Origin: JAAELZ01 sp965237485
GTDB lineage: Bacteria; Pseudomonadota; Gammaproteobacteria; Arenicellales; Poriferihabitantaceae
Reading direction: 5' to 3'
NCBI GenBank assembly: GCA_965237485.1
Contig: CBDEFQ010000004.1
Coordinates: 744,001 to 808,000, forward strand
DNA: 64,000 bases
How positions within the stretch are numbered: position 1 is the stretch's first letter; each line of letters begins with the position of its first letter. The translations under genes were made by a program, and so were the position numbers. Shown one piece after another: positions 50,472 to 59,145 of the stretch. A model generated the notes under the pieces. The model made no database searches and was not told the origin of the DNA. It saw nothing but the letters and a program-made list of their open reading frames with translations.

Positions 50472-51028
50472 TGGACTTGATTAAATACAAGGCACAACCT
50501 AAAGAATGCGTCCCCAAGTGCGGTCAATACCGCGACTGCGCCAAGTTGTGCCGATACACAAACGCCGATTACTTAAAGGTATGTCAAACAGGTCATATTG
50601 ATCGTGGTTGCCCTGAGTGTTGCGATATATACATCAATATTCAACCCGCCTCCTCGGACGACGGCGGAGAAGTGACGCGCAAGGATAAGTTTGGCGAATG
50701 GTTAGAAAGTGCTTATGTGTTTTCTTATAACCCGCATGATCCACGAAACATGGCGTGTAATGATGGCAAGCCATTGTATTTAAGACAATCGGATTCTCGA
50801 TTTGTCAGCGGTGATTTTGATGCCAATGTTGACGGTGGCCATTCTGATGTTATCGAATGGATGGGGCAAAAATTTATTATCCGAAAATTGGAGAACTGGC
50901 CAGCAACTCTATGTTCTTGCGGTCAGTGCGGACTGATTAGCCGACAAGATGGAATCATGCGTTTGTGGAAACCTAAACACCAAAAACGACAGGCAACGAT
51001 TGATAAAGACGAATTCCTATGTCCATGA
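50471..51028 (+). CDS. Cysteine-rich late protein
   Basis: The 185-residue protein has 13 Cys, including ECVPKCGQYRDCAKLCRY, CQTGHIDRGCPECCD and LCSCGQCG, enough for several metal sites or disulfides. The middle has GEWLESAYVFSYNPHDPR and VIEWMGQKFIIRKLENW. It lies between neck and tail genes, so it is probably a tail-end or connector protein. I know of no family. Confidence 0.6.
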   Translation: MDLIKYKAQPKECVPKCGQYRDCAKLCRYTNADYLKVCQTGHIDRGCPECCDIYINIQPASSDDGGEVTRKDKFGEWLESAYVFSYNPHDPRNMACNDGKPLYLRQSDSRFVSGDFDANVDGGHSDVIEWMGQKFIIRKLENWPATLCSCGQCGLISRQDGIMRLWKPKHQKRQATIDKDEFLCP

Positions 51029-51037
51029 GGATACCCA

Positions 51038-51688
51038 ATGACAACTTGTAAGTTTTGCTCCAAAGAGCAAGTTTCCCGAACCGCCTATGAGGATGGTTTA
51101 TACAATATTATTGTCGAGTGGTTATGTGAACGTACCTGCCTCAAATGGTATCGACTCCCCATTGACTTTAGAAGACCCGACCAAGACGATGACGAGCAGT
51201 ATGGAATGATCGATATTACAGATCATCGACCGAATCGTGGTTCGTACAGGCAGAACTTGGTGGATCGTGAAGATGAAGAAGGCAATGTTACCACTTGCGT
51301 TCAAGTCGAAAAAAATAAGGGAATTACTATCGAATTGTCAGTGTTTCGTGAGGCAGGAGAGAAAATAAACTGTGACCAAGAGCCAGAGGATAAGCAGTGG
51401 GTTCGGTCTGCTGTGGATATCTTAGAACAAGTTAATGACATCGTTGGCTTTGATGAGTTTACCCATACCCTCACGACTTCTGGAATAACCATCAAGCGCA
51501 CTGATAGCATCAATCCTGATGTTAGAGAAATATCCGAAATTTATGAGCGTTTTGCCGTGGCGAGATTTACCGCCGATGTTTGTTACACCACGTCTTATCA
51601 ATTAAATGGTGATGAGCAAACTTACTGTGTGGAACTCTGCGACGGCACACCGCTTTGTGTTGCTGAAAAAACGAAATGTGAGGACTGA
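51038..51688 (+). CDS. Tail-region protein of unknown function
   Basis: The 216-residue protein starts with a Cys pair (CKFCSKEQ), contains GIEL-like strand segments (GITIELSVFREAGEKINCDQ, TTSGITIKRTDSINPDVREI) and ends with Cys (YCVELCDGTPLCVAEKTKC). Size and position just before the sheath gene suggest a tail terminator/completion protein. No family is recognised. Confidence 0.55.
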   Translation: MTTCKFCSKEQVSRTAYEDGLYNIIVEWLCERTCLKWYRLPIDFRRPDQDDDEQYGMIDITDHRPNRGSYRQNLVDREDEEGNVTTCVQVEKNKGITIELSVFREAGEKINCDQEPEDKQWVRSAVDILEQVNDIVGFDEFTHTLTTSGITIKRTDSINPDVREISEIYERFAVARFTADVCYTTSYQLNGDEQTYCVELCDGTPLCVAEKTKCED

Positions 51689-51692
51689 ATAA

Positions 51693-53084
51693 ATGACAGC
51701 TTGTCCAACTCCAAGATGCGCGCCGACGATTAAACGAGATTATTTTGTCTCGATTACAGGTTCTGCGTTTGGAAATATAACCGCGTCAGATGACTGCTCC
51801 ATTGGTATTGTATTATTAACCGATGATGCAGGCCTGATTGACGTTGACGATGCGCCATTGGGGGCTTTTTTAGAAGCTGACAATCGCGTCAAATTACTGA
51901 CGAGTGCTTCAGATGTTGCAAAACATTACAAGCCGTGTACGAGTACCTATGACGACTTGATATCGTTCTTTAGAATGCCATTCGGTAAGGGTTCACGCCC
52001 TCGGTCAATCCAAGTTGGGTTTGTAGATCGTTCCAATGGCGAAAATTTGAGCGATGCGTATAAAGAAATTATTAAATGCCCTGTGTGTGCGTGGCAAATG
52101 GTGCCGACGCTTTACAACACAGATGGCGACCCTTATGTGGACACCACAGAATTATTAGATTTTCAAGCCTTGGTTCGTGCCGATGGTAACTTTGACGTTA
52201 AAGTACCTACATTTGAAGCATCTCTTTACTTTAGTGATCCATTTGAAACCACAAGCAATGCTTATTTAGCGGCTCAAACGGGTTCAGATGCAGAGTATGT
52301 GGTGAGTTCCTATTACTGTGATGTTGAGCGCGATGCAAATTGCGACCCTATTCTTACTGCGGGTGAAACAACACCCATTAACAAATATAGCAACGACGCG
52401 CTTTTAGTGGCCGCGATTGCAGCCAGTTACTCTCAATACGATAACGATTACAACTGGTCAGAATTTCTAAAGCCTTTTGACTTTGGCCCAACCAGCACAG
52501 CGACGGGTTTATTTGTTAATGAAAATACAGGTGAACCTATTTCAGTGACTGAACCCGAAATTATCAATGCCACGAGCATTAATGGTTATGACGGTAACTT
52601 CGTGCCTGGTGCTACTCGCGCTGTTAATGGATTTTTCCGAACCCAGAACGGCATTACCTATATGGAATCATTGCGAGTCAATCGTAAACAATTTGCCGAC
52701 ATCTGGTTTAAAGAACGTGCAGTACGTGATGCGCTTCAAAAAGAAGTGCTTACCTTTATGGGGAAACGACACAGCTTAGGAATATCCAGCAAAGAAGCTC
52801 GGTTATTGGCTGCCAGAATTAGCTTGGTATTACAGAGTTTTGTTAGAAACAATGTGATTAACCCTGCCGAATACGACTGGGAAGCGAATGGCTATAGCAA
52901 TATTGTTGTTGATCGCCCTGGTTATGTCATTACCCGAAAACCCATATCAGAAATAACGCAAGCGCAAATATCCCAGCGTAATGGCTACTCTTTGGGCGTG
53001 TGTTTTCTAGTCAATGAGCCACAGCACAGAGTTGGATTGCAACTATGTGAAGTCGCCGTATTAACCAGCGAGGTAACCGGATAA
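51693..53084 (+). CDS. Tail sheath protein (DUF3383)
   Basis: The 463-residue protein fits the DUF3383 sheath family: an N-terminal VSITGSAFG region, NRVKLLTSASDVAKHYKP, a central SPF-like strand region, and the C-terminal part RKPISEITQAQISQRNGYSL then AVLTSEVTG. It forms the contractile outer sheath, which makes this a myovirus. The start MTACPTPRC carries two Cys, as in other proteins of this phage. It overlaps the tube gene by one base. Confidence 0.85.
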   Translation: MTACPTPRCAPTIKRDYFVSITGSAFGNITASDDCSIGIVLLTDDAGLIDVDDAPLGAFLEADNRVKLLTSASDVAKHYKPCTSTYDDLISFFRMPFGKGSRPRSIQVGFVDRSNGENLSDAYKEIIKCPVCAWQMVPTLYNTDGDPYVDTTELLDFQALVRADGNFDVKVPTFEASLYFSDPFETTSNAYLAAQTGSDAEYVVSSYYCDVERDANCDPILTAGETTPINKYSNDALLVAAIAASYSQYDNDYNWSEFLKPFDFGPTSTATGLFVNENTGEPISVTEPEIINATSINGYDGNFVPGATRAVNGFFRTQNGITYMESLRVNRKQFADIWFKERAVRDALQKEVLTFMGKRHSLGISSKEARLLAARISLVLQSFVRNNVINPAEYDWEANGYSNIVVDRPGYVITRKPISEITQAQISQRNGYSLGVCFLVNEPQHRVGLQLCEVAVLTSEVTG

Positions 53085-53491
53085 TGACTTGCATTAAAAA
53101 TTGTAAAACCGATGATGTTCAGTTTGTTTTCTCGGGTGCATCTGGCACATACGTGATCACTGCATGGGCGGACGAAACGGCATTTATTTCATTCGATGAA
53201 GATCAAACCACGATCAACATCAAACGTGACAGCGTTGGAAATGTCTACTCGGCAGGTCATAATTATGTTATTCGCCCATTTTCACTCACGGTGGATTGTT
53301 CCGATGAAGCACGAATATTAGATGCCGCATGGCGAGCTAATCCGATGGACTTTTGTGGTGATGCTGAAATCATCAGTGGATGTTGCGAAGATTATTCATT
53401 TGAGAGTATTCGGCTAACAGGGGTTACGGCTCCTGCGATTGGTACGGAAGTTGGCACATTCACGTTCAGTTTTGAAGGGGTAGTTAAATAA
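53084..53491 (+). CDS. Tail tube protein
   Basis: The 135-residue protein follows the sheath gene and has the tube-like strand pattern of DUF3277-type proteins: DVQFVFSGASGTYVITAWAD, TINIKRDSVGNVYSAG, FTFSFEGVVK. It should polymerise as the inner tube through which DNA is ejected. It has unusual Cys (CIKNC start, SGCCEDY). Confidence 0.75.
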   Translation: MTCIKNCKTDDVQFVFSGASGTYVITAWADETAFISFDEDQTTINIKRDSVGNVYSAGHNYVIRPFSLTVDCSDEARILDAAWRANPMDFCGDAEIISGCCEDYSFESIRLTGVTAPAIGTEVGTFTFSFEGVVK

Positions 53492-54009
53492 TGAGTGAAA
53501 TTGATAAACAGTATGAAGACTTACAAATAAAAGAATCAGATATCAAGACCAAATTTAGCCTACATGGTCACAATTTCTGGGTACGTAAAGGTACAGGACA
53601 AATTCGCAAAAAAATTCCAGCAGCATCATTTATTGAAGCACTCATTACAGATAAAGTAGGAATGATGTCAGGAAAATATGATGACACTATTGAATACTTA
53701 ATGGCAGGCGTTGTATGTAACGCTGAAAACGGGCCAATTGATTTGTCAGGCGATAACTACTGGGAATGGGCATCTGGATTAGAGGGGATAACACAGTTAC
53801 AGATACTAGCTGATCTTCCGGCGGCGGTGGCGTCAGTTATCGTGGGAAAGTCCAAAATGAAAGCGCTGATCCAACGCGCTATGACTTCCAACGAGTCTAT
53901 GCAAAGCTTGGAAAGCTCAAATATTTCAAAAGAACCAAAACAGAAGGTATCAGCGAAGAAATCCAAAAAGCCTGTCCGCAATTTACCAAAGACAACATCC
54001 TCTGGTTAG
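53491..54009 (+). CDS. Tail assembly chaperone, short form (G-like)
   Basis: The 172-residue protein is the unshifted product of a two-frame chaperone gene. It follows the tube gene by one overlapping base and has a helical composition (IRKKIPAASFIEALITDKVG). Ribosomes that do not slip at GGGAAAG (53844-53850) continue to TAG near 54009, giving a basic Lys/Ser-rich tail (KVSAKKSKKPVRN). It would help tape-measure folding and tube assembly. Confidence 0.8.
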   Translation: MSEIDKQYEDLQIKESDIKTKFSLHGHNFWVRKGTGQIRKKIPAASFIEALITDKVGMMSGKYDDTIEYLMAGVVCNAENGPIDLSGDNYWEWASGLEGITQLQILADLPAAVASVIVGKSKMKALIQRAMTSNESMQSLESSNISKEPKQKVSAKKSKKPVRNLPKTTSSG

Positions 54010-54155
54010 CAGCGGAATTAATTGCTGAGGACATTTTACGATTTGACGATGTATTTAGACCGAATAGTTGGTACACAGATGAAGACATTTATTTGGCCTA
54101 TGAAGTTTTGAACTTACGTCAAATTAGGAACATAGCGTCAATTCCAGAGGAATAA
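53491..54155 (+). CDS. Tail assembly chaperone, -1 frameshift product (G-T like)
   Basis: At GGGAAAG (53844-53850), the third base of one codon followed by GGA AAG, a -1 slip gives the frame that runs on to TAA at 54153-54155. The shifted frame is open from about 53812 and encodes a plausible domain (DNILWLAAELIAEDILRFDD, TDEDIYLAYEVLNLRQIRNI). The product is about 221 residues, and the heptamer is the one used by lambda gpG-T. The extension has no start codon of its own. It probably binds the tape measure protein encoded next. Confidence 0.88.
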
Positions 54156-54156
54156 C

Positions 54157-55893
54157 ATGGCCTCAATTGCAGAATACTACGCCTCTCTTAAACTAGACAC
54201 CTCAAAAGCATTAGGTGCAATACAGGGGTTTGAGAGAAAAATAGATAGTGTTGGTAAAAAATTAGAAGATGTAGGTGGGTCGTTAACTAAAAAAGTAACG
54301 CTACCTATTATTGGTGGTTTTGTGGCAGCAATTAAAGGTGCTGGCGATCTTGAGGCCGGGATGATTGGAGTTCAGAAAACAACTGGGCTTGCTAACGGAG
54401 AAATTACCAATCTGAAAAAATCATTCCTGAGTTTCGGTGGAGAAAATGCGGTATCTGTTGGGTCATTAGTTGAAACGGCAAAAGTTGCAGGGCAGCTTGG
54501 GCTTGAATCAGCAGCGGAAATAGAGAAGTTCACAAAAACTTTTGCCAAATTAGAAATAGCTTCTGATAGGACTGTTCAGGGAGAGTTAGGTGCAACCGCA
54601 TTCGCAAAATTTATCGATTTATCGGGAGAGTCCATTGACGCGGCTGAAGGCATAGCCTCTTCTATCACTGCATTAGGAAATACGTCAAAAACTAATGAAG
54701 GACGCATACTTTCAACATCGCAGCAAATTGTAAAAAGTACAGCAAGGTTTGGTCTTGGCGCTGCCAATATACTCGGAATTGCCACAGCACTTGATGAAGT
54801 TGGTGTAGAAGCAGAGGTATCAGGCTCCACACTACAAAAATTCTATAATGAATTGGATATTGCCACTAAAAGTGGGTCAGAAAACCAATCATTGTTTGCT
54901 AAAACTACAGGGCTATCGGTCGATGAGATAAAAAAGCTGCAAAAAACTGATCCATCAAAAATATTACTAAAGTTTGTAGATGGCTTGAATAAAATAAACA
55001 AAGATGGCGGTGATACCGCTTCTCTATTAAAAGACTTACGCCTTGGAGAGATTAGAACATCTGGCGCACTTCAAGCATTAGCAGCCAACTCCGATAAAGT
55101 GGCTAATAAAATGCGATTAGCGAATGAAGCACTAATAGCTAATACTGCTCTGAACGATGAAGCAAAAGCCGCGAATAGAGGCTTTAACGCTTCTATGACT
55201 CGAATGGGAAATTCTTTTTTAGCTCTGGGTGATGCTATTGGGGAATCAGGTTTACTTGATGCGATAACTGGAATAATTGGAAAAACAACATCATTTATTC
55301 TTCAAGTATCACAAGGAAATCCTGAGCTTCTTAAATTTGGGTTAATCGTGGCGGGTATCGCAGCTAGTATCGGCCCAGCAATATTTATATTTGGTAAATT
55401 AGCTAGAGGAATAGGATTGGTTACAACAGCACTCCGTTTTCTAACATTTACTCCGCTGGGGTTGGCTATTACTGGTATAAGTTTAGCGATATATGGCCTT
55501 ATAAAGCTTTTCGACGTAGATTTTGTTGGAGTCCTGGAAAACGTGCGAGAATGGTTAAAAGAGGTCATACCGAAGGCAATTGATTATATTAAAACTAAGC
55601 TATTTGATTTTGGTAAAAAAGCATTTAGTGTATTTAAAAAAGTCGCTGGATTTTTTGGGTTTAGTGACGTAGTTCCTAGTATTGAAGGTCAAAACAATAT
55701 TAATACAACAACTACAAGACCAACAAATATTGACGGTTACGTCGCAAGAACAGCGCCTATAAATACGGCTGTCTCAAATGCAAATAGAACCACCACGGTT
55801 AACCAAGAATTTAATATCACAGGCCAGAATGCCACGGAAATCGCACATAGAACGGCTGATGTTATGGATGCCACTCTACAGGTCGCCCAGTAA
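54157..55893 (+). CDS. Tail tape measure protein
   Basis: The 578-residue protein begins with a helical region (GFERKIDSVGKKLEDVGGSL) and has a phage_TMP core (TKTFAKLEIASDRTVQGELG, LDEVGVEAEVSGSTLQKFYN), long hydrophobic segments (about 390-450: LIVAGIASSIGPAIFIFGKL-like) and a Thr/Asn-rich end. It sets tail length and may form the DNA channel during ejection. It starts two bases after the chaperone frameshift product. It is short, suggesting a tail of modest length. Confidence 0.88.
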   Translation: MASIAEYYASLKLDTSKALGAIQGFERKIDSVGKKLEDVGGSLTKKVTLPIIGGFVAAIKGAGDLEAGMIGVQKTTGLANGEITNLKKSFLSFGGENAVSVGSLVETAKVAGQLGLESAAEIEKFTKTFAKLEIASDRTVQGELGATAFAKFIDLSGESIDAAEGIASSITALGNTSKTNEGRILSTSQQIVKSTARFGLGAANILGIATALDEVGVEAEVSGSTLQKFYNELDIATKSGSENQSLFAKTTGLSVDEIKKLQKTDPSKILLKFVDGLNKINKDGGDTASLLKDLRLGEIRTSGALQALAANSDKVANKMRLANEALIANTALNDEAKAANRGFNASMTRMGNSFLALGDAIGESGLLDAITGIIGKTTSFILQVSQGNPELLKFGLIVAGIAASIGPAIFIFGKLARGIGLVTTALRFLTFTPLGLAITGISLAIYGLIKLFDVDFVGVLENVREWLKEVIPKAIDYIKTKLFDFGKKAFSVFKKVAGFFGFSDVVPSIEGQNNINTTTTRPTNIDGYVARTAPINTAVSNANRTTTVNQEFNITGQNATEIAHRTADVMDATLQVAQ

Positions 55894-56351
55894 TGGCTTG
55901 TTCAGACAAATTAACCGCGCTGATTCAAGCGCCGGAGAATTTAAACTTTTTGGTATTCATTACTCGAATCAGCACTGCAATGGGTCAAGAGTCGAATAGT
56001 AATCCGTCGCCTATTGGCAGACAGATCACGTCATCAACGTCGACCAAAGACGATAAAATTACAATCACTGGGTGGGTGCGATGCTTACAATGTGGCGTGA
56101 ACACCATTGATGTGACCGATATTGTTCCTAGATTGAAGCGAATGATTGAGCGTCAAAAATACACGGTTAATGACTTTATTACCATCATTACGCCGTACGA
56201 AGAGGCAACCAATATGCTTCTTGAAAACGCCACCGTTGACCGACAAGGAGAAACGCCTCAAGAATTAATGGTAACCATGAGTTTCAAATCGGCAAATTTC
56301 TCAGGAGAAATAGTTGATCCGAATTTTAGTATTGGAGGGGTTCAAGGCTAA
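55893..56351 (+). CDS. Tail/baseplate protein of unknown family
   Basis: The 152-residue protein has an N-terminal stretch (LTALIQAPENLNFLVFITRI), a Cys pair in GWVRCLQCGVNTIDV and a C-terminal GEIVDPNFSIGG. It lies between the tape measure and baseplate genes, where tail-tip or tube-initiator proteins are found. No family is recognised. The start overlaps the tape measure stop by one base. Confidence 0.6.
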   Translation: MACSDKLTALIQAPENLNFLVFITRISTAMGQESNSNPSPIGRQITSSTSTKDDKITITGWVRCLQCGVNTIDVTDIVPRLKRMIERQKYTVNDFITIITPYEEATNMLLENATVDRQGETPQELMVTMSFKSANFSGEIVDPNFSIGGVQG

Positions 56352-56602
56352 TGGAAGTGATAAACCCAAATGCGGGTGGTTACAAAATGTCCGTCAGATG
56401 GAATCGACACTTTGGTTCATTGATGGTTGATGTTAGTCAAAAAGGCGACCTGATTAAATGCGGCCACCCTTTGAGGTTTGGCGACCAAGATATCACGCAC
56501 GGGATTCGCGCTAAAGTATCTGGTGTTTCACCAACGCGATATTTTGGCGATATTCTCGATGCACGAATTGAGTTTTATACAGGATGTTCGTCTTCAACCT
56601 GA
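56351..56602 (+). CDS. Small baseplate-region protein
   Basis: The 83-residue protein starts at ATG overlapping the previous stop. It is strand-rich (MSVRWNRHFGSLMVDVSQKG, SPTRYFGDILDARIEFYTG). Size and location are like the small baseplate plug proteins of other myoviruses. No family is recognised. The next gene is antisense. Confidence 0.55.
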   Translation: MEVINPNAGGYKMSVRWNRHFGSLMVDVSQKGDLIKCGHPLRFGDQDITHGIRAKVSGVSPTRYFGDILDARIEFYTGCSSST

Positions 56603-56608
56603 TAAGTA

Positions 56609-56941
56609 TCACTCCGCAAGCTGGTCAGGGCTACACTCAAAAATTTCTGCCAATTTTTCAAGTGTGGTGTAATGGTGGTTCTCGCCACGTTCAATCTGAG
56701 AATAAGCTGCCTGAGTGATACTCATTAATTTGGCAACATCTGATTGATTGAACTGTTTATATAAGCGCCATGCTTTAATTAAAGAACAACCTTTTTGAAT
56801 TTCGATTTTGACGACCTCATGTGGGATATAAGTATCTCTGTCATCACCAAATAGATTGACATATTCCTCATAAGGGATGACAGCGAATTTAGGCACACCG
56901 TTTTCCTTAATGATTTGATGGTTAGTATGTTCGTTCATCAC
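56609..56941 (-). CDS. Helix-turn-helix antitoxin
   Basis: The 110-residue protein has an N-terminal segment typical of Phd/HigA-like antitoxins (GVPKFAVIPYEEYVNLFGDD) and a C-terminal XRE helix-turn-helix (FNQSDVAKLMSITQAAYSQI). It should bind the RelE-type toxin encoded just upstream and repress the shared promoter. Its start overlaps the toxin stop by about 20 bases. The unit is antisense to the tail genes. Confidence 0.88.
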   Translation of the reverse strand: MMNEHTNHQIIKENGVPKFAVIPYEEYVNLFGDDRDTYIPHEVVKIEIQKGCSLIKAWRLYKQFNQSDVAKLMSITQAAYSQIERGENHHYTTLEKLAEIFECSPDQLAE

Positions 56942-57176
56942 GTTTTTTTACCTCCTCAATAGATACGACTTTTATTTCGCCGTCAAAGTTAAAAAATACC
57001 CTATAACGTCCAACCCTTAAACGATAATCATATTTGTGGTTGGTTAAGTGTATTACGCTTGAACACTCTGGGAACTGTTTTAGCGTTTCAACCGAGTCAA
57101 TGATATTCAATGCGTCGCTTCGGTCAATTTTCTTAAGTTGTTTGCGCGCTTTTTTGTTCCAATCAACTGTGTTCAT
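56922..57176 (-). CDS. RelE/ParE-family toxin
   Basis: The 84-residue protein matches RelE-like toxins: VDWNKKARKQLKKIDRSDAL, then YDYRLRVGRYRVFFNFDGEI and VVSIEEVKKRDERTY, with the usual Arg/Lys/Tyr residues. It would cleave ribosome-bound mRNA. The toxin precedes the antitoxin, as in HigBA. A strong promoter (TTGATA, 16 bases, TATAAT) and palindromic ACTTATA repeats lie upstream at about 57188-57225. Confidence 0.9.
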   Translation of the reverse strand: MNTVDWNKKARKQLKKIDRSDALNIIDSVETLKQFPECSSVIHLTNHKYDYRLRVGRYRVFFNFDGEIKVVSIEEVKKRDERTY

Positions 57177-57184
57177 GGCTTATA

Positions 57185-57235
57185 TTATACGCATATAAAC
57201 TTATATATCAAGCAATAACTTATAAAAATATAAGA
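57185..57235 (-). promoter_or_regulatory. Toxin-antitoxin promoter and operator
   Basis: On the minus strand TTGATA is separated by 16 bases from a perfect TATAAT, just upstream of the toxin start. Repeats of ACTTATA and an AT-rich palindrome overlap it, consistent with autoregulation by the antitoxin complex. Confidence 0.7.
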
Positions 57236-57314
57236 TTAATGTCGATATTTGACCTCTGGAATATCCTTATACCTAAGCTATAACCTTGGAAGCTGAGAAA
57301 CTTTGACAGCTTAT

Positions 57315-57388
57315 GGGTAGTCCAGTCCACCACAGCGAGTTCCTCAAATTTGTCACTGGTACTGGGCTACCCGTATTTATGAGGAACT
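57315..57388 (+). promoter_or_regulatory. Candidate pseudoknot enclosing the baseplate hub ribosome-binding site
   Basis: GGGTAGTCCAGT (57315-57326) pairs with ACTGGGCTACCC (57361-57372; one G-U pair). The loop contains AGTTCCTCA (57338-57346), fully complementary to TGAGGAACT (57380-57388), which holds the GAGGAA ribosome-binding site of the gene starting at 57393. The second pairing crosses the first, so the leader can form an H-type pseudoknot that hides the site. This is a prediction from base complementarity. Confidence 0.6.
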
Positions 57389-57392
57389 TGCG

Positions 57393-58424
57393 ATGACGTT
57401 GAAATACAACCCCCAATTAAAAATCGAGTTGGTTAAACTCACGCCTGAAGGCGATGAAGAACCTATCGATGTTCAAATAATACCCGCAGACTTAAGCCAT
57501 CACTCAGGAAATAAACCACCTCGTTGCCAAGTTAATATTCAAAAGGCTTTAGGCTCTGTACAGCAGCAATGTACGATCACCCTGCACAATGCGCCAATTA
57601 TCGAGGAAATACGCCGTGACTTCGCTGCGTTTATTCCAAAAATTCGTGATGAGTTCTGGCGCGTTAAAGTATGGGCATGGTGGGCTAACTCGCCAGATAA
57701 AACTGAACCTGACTCATCACCTGTGTTTGTGGGCGATATTTCGGACGATTTTCAAGTGCAGTCTAGCGGTACTAATGATTCGAGCTTGACACTTACCGCG
57801 CATGGCCATAATTACTTAATGCGTTCTGGGAAATATCGCAAAACCTACCCGCCAGAAACAAGCTACCGCGAAATAGTTGACGATATTTTTGCGTATTTCG
57901 TTGACGAAAAAAAGTACGGCCCAAAGGTTGTCATCCAAGATTTCAACGGCGTATTAGAAAAAGAAAAACTCACTAGGTCTGAATCAGTTAATCAAAACCC
58001 AGTGGAAGAATTAAACAATATTTGTGGGGATTTAGATTTTGTTTGGGGTGTTGATGCTAAGACGCTATATATGTTGAAGCGAGATGAGTATTTTTTAAAC
58101 GATCTAACTGTCGACTATAACAAAATAACGGCCGCAATTATTTATAAAAGCGGCACTACATCCTTACTTGGGTTTGGTAAATACACTTTCGGGTTTGAAA
58201 CATTATTTGATACGGAATTATCACTTGGAAAATTAGTAGCAATTTCAGAATACCCTCAATTTGGTGTCCCATTTGGAAATATTTACGGAAGAGTAAATGA
58301 ACTGAGTTATCAGTTGGATAATTATTCGGGTCATAAAATGTCAGTATCGTGCCAATTTTCATTAGGCGATGATTTTGTAGATTTGCCACCTCGTAAGGAT
58401 GATTCTAGCGGTCAACGACATTAA
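57393..58424 (+). CDS. Baseplate hub protein (gpD/gp27-like)
   Basis: The 343-residue protein contains the mixed strand pattern of hub proteins: ITLHNAPIIEEIRRDFAAFI, PVFVGDISDDFQVQSSGTND and FDTELSLGKLVAISEYPQFG. Its place after the tape-measure region and before the spike gene fits gpD-like hubs. The ATG at 57393 has GAGGAA upstream, but that site may be sequestered by the leader structure. The family call is by pattern and position. Confidence 0.7.
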   Translation: MTLKYNPQLKIELVKLTPEGDEEPIDVQIIPADLSHHSGNKPPRCQVNIQKALGSVQQQCTITLHNAPIIEEIRRDFAAFIPKIRDEFWRVKVWAWWANSPDKTEPDSSPVFVGDISDDFQVQSSGTNDSSLTLTAHGHNYLMRSGKYRKTYPPETSYREIVDDIFAYFVDEKKYGPKVVIQDFNGVLEKEKLTRSESVNQNPVEELNNICGDLDFVWGVDAKTLYMLKRDEYFLNDLTVDYNKITAAIIYKSGTTSLLGFGKYTFGFETLFDTELSLGKLVAISEYPQFGVPFGNIYGRVNELSYQLDNYSGHKMSVSCQFSLGDDFVDLPPRKDDSSGQRH

Positions 58425-58438
58425 ACCGTCAATATCTC

Positions 58439-58452
58439 ACCTTTGGAAAATA
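58439..58452 (+). promoter_or_regulatory. Second copy of the ACCTTTGGAAAATA motif
   Basis: The 14 bases are identical to 40769-40782 and lie in the 79-base gap before the spike gene. A GTCAC/GTGAC pairing follows. Possible late-gene promoter or processing element. Confidence 0.4.
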
Positions 58453-58503
58453 AGTGAACCTGCCTGATACAGTCACATATTACTAAACCATCGTGACTTA
58501 ACT

Positions 58504-59145
58504 TTGACATTCTCTAAACGACAATCAAGCACAACCGAAACCATCGATCGCAAATTGATGGCTCTACGTGTATCTATGCCCGCTATTGCGATGGAAGTTA
58601 ACGAGGATCAATCATTAGCATTAGTTGTACCTGCTTACCGAGAAAGGGTAATGGGACAAGATAGAGTCACAGAGTTTGAAGATATGCAGCCTATTGCCGA
58701 CGTTCCGATTGCCCATTACTCATCAAATAAAGGCTATGTGCTAACCAAGGTAGAAGCAGGCTGCCACGGAGAAATCCATTTTTGTGATTTTGATTTGCAA
58801 AATTATATTGAGTCAGGGGAAATTTTTGATGTAAAAACAAGACGTTTCCACCACTACAGCGATTGTTTTTTTGTGCCTGGTGGTTTTTCTTACGCACGAC
58901 GCATTGACCCCATTGACGCAGATGTGGCGATTGCTTCCATTGATGGACTAAATTGCGTGGCGATTAAAGAAGGTGGAATCGTTGATATTTCAGCGGCAAC
59001 ACAGCTTAACTTAAACGCTCCCATGGTCACATTAAATGGTATTGCGTTTACCAGTATGAATCCAATTTTTAATGCACCTATATTTGGTACAGCAACCCCT
59101 GTTGTGCCTGGAGTTCCTAAAGAACCTAAGCAGGTTAGACGATGA
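58504..59145 (+). CDS. Baseplate spike/assembly protein (gpV or Gp138-N like)
   Basis: The 213-residue protein has a start region resembling the N-terminal OB domain of Gp138/gpV proteins (LMALRVSMPAIAMEVNEDQS, ALVVPAYRERVMGQD) and a C-terminal strand-rich part (GIVDISAATQLNLNAPMVTL). It would form the central spike. TTG 58504 is a weak start; an ATG at 58558 would remove 18 residues. It overlaps the next gene by four bases. Confidence 0.65.
   Translation: MTFSKRQSSTTETIDRKLMALRVSMPAIAMEVNEDQSLALVVPAYRERVMGQDRVTEFEDMQPIADVPIAHYSSNKGYVLTKVEAGCHGEIHFCDFDLQNYIESGEIFDVKTRRFHHYSDCFFVPGGFSYARRIDPIDADVAIASIDGLNCVAIKEGGIVDISAATQLNLNAPMVTLNGIAFTSMNPIFNAPIFGTATPVVPGVPKEPKQVRR

Noticed and set aside
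57301..57395. Rho-independent terminator at the inverted repeat before 57393
   Set aside because: There is no T-run after the stem, and a ribosome-binding site pairs with the loop instead.
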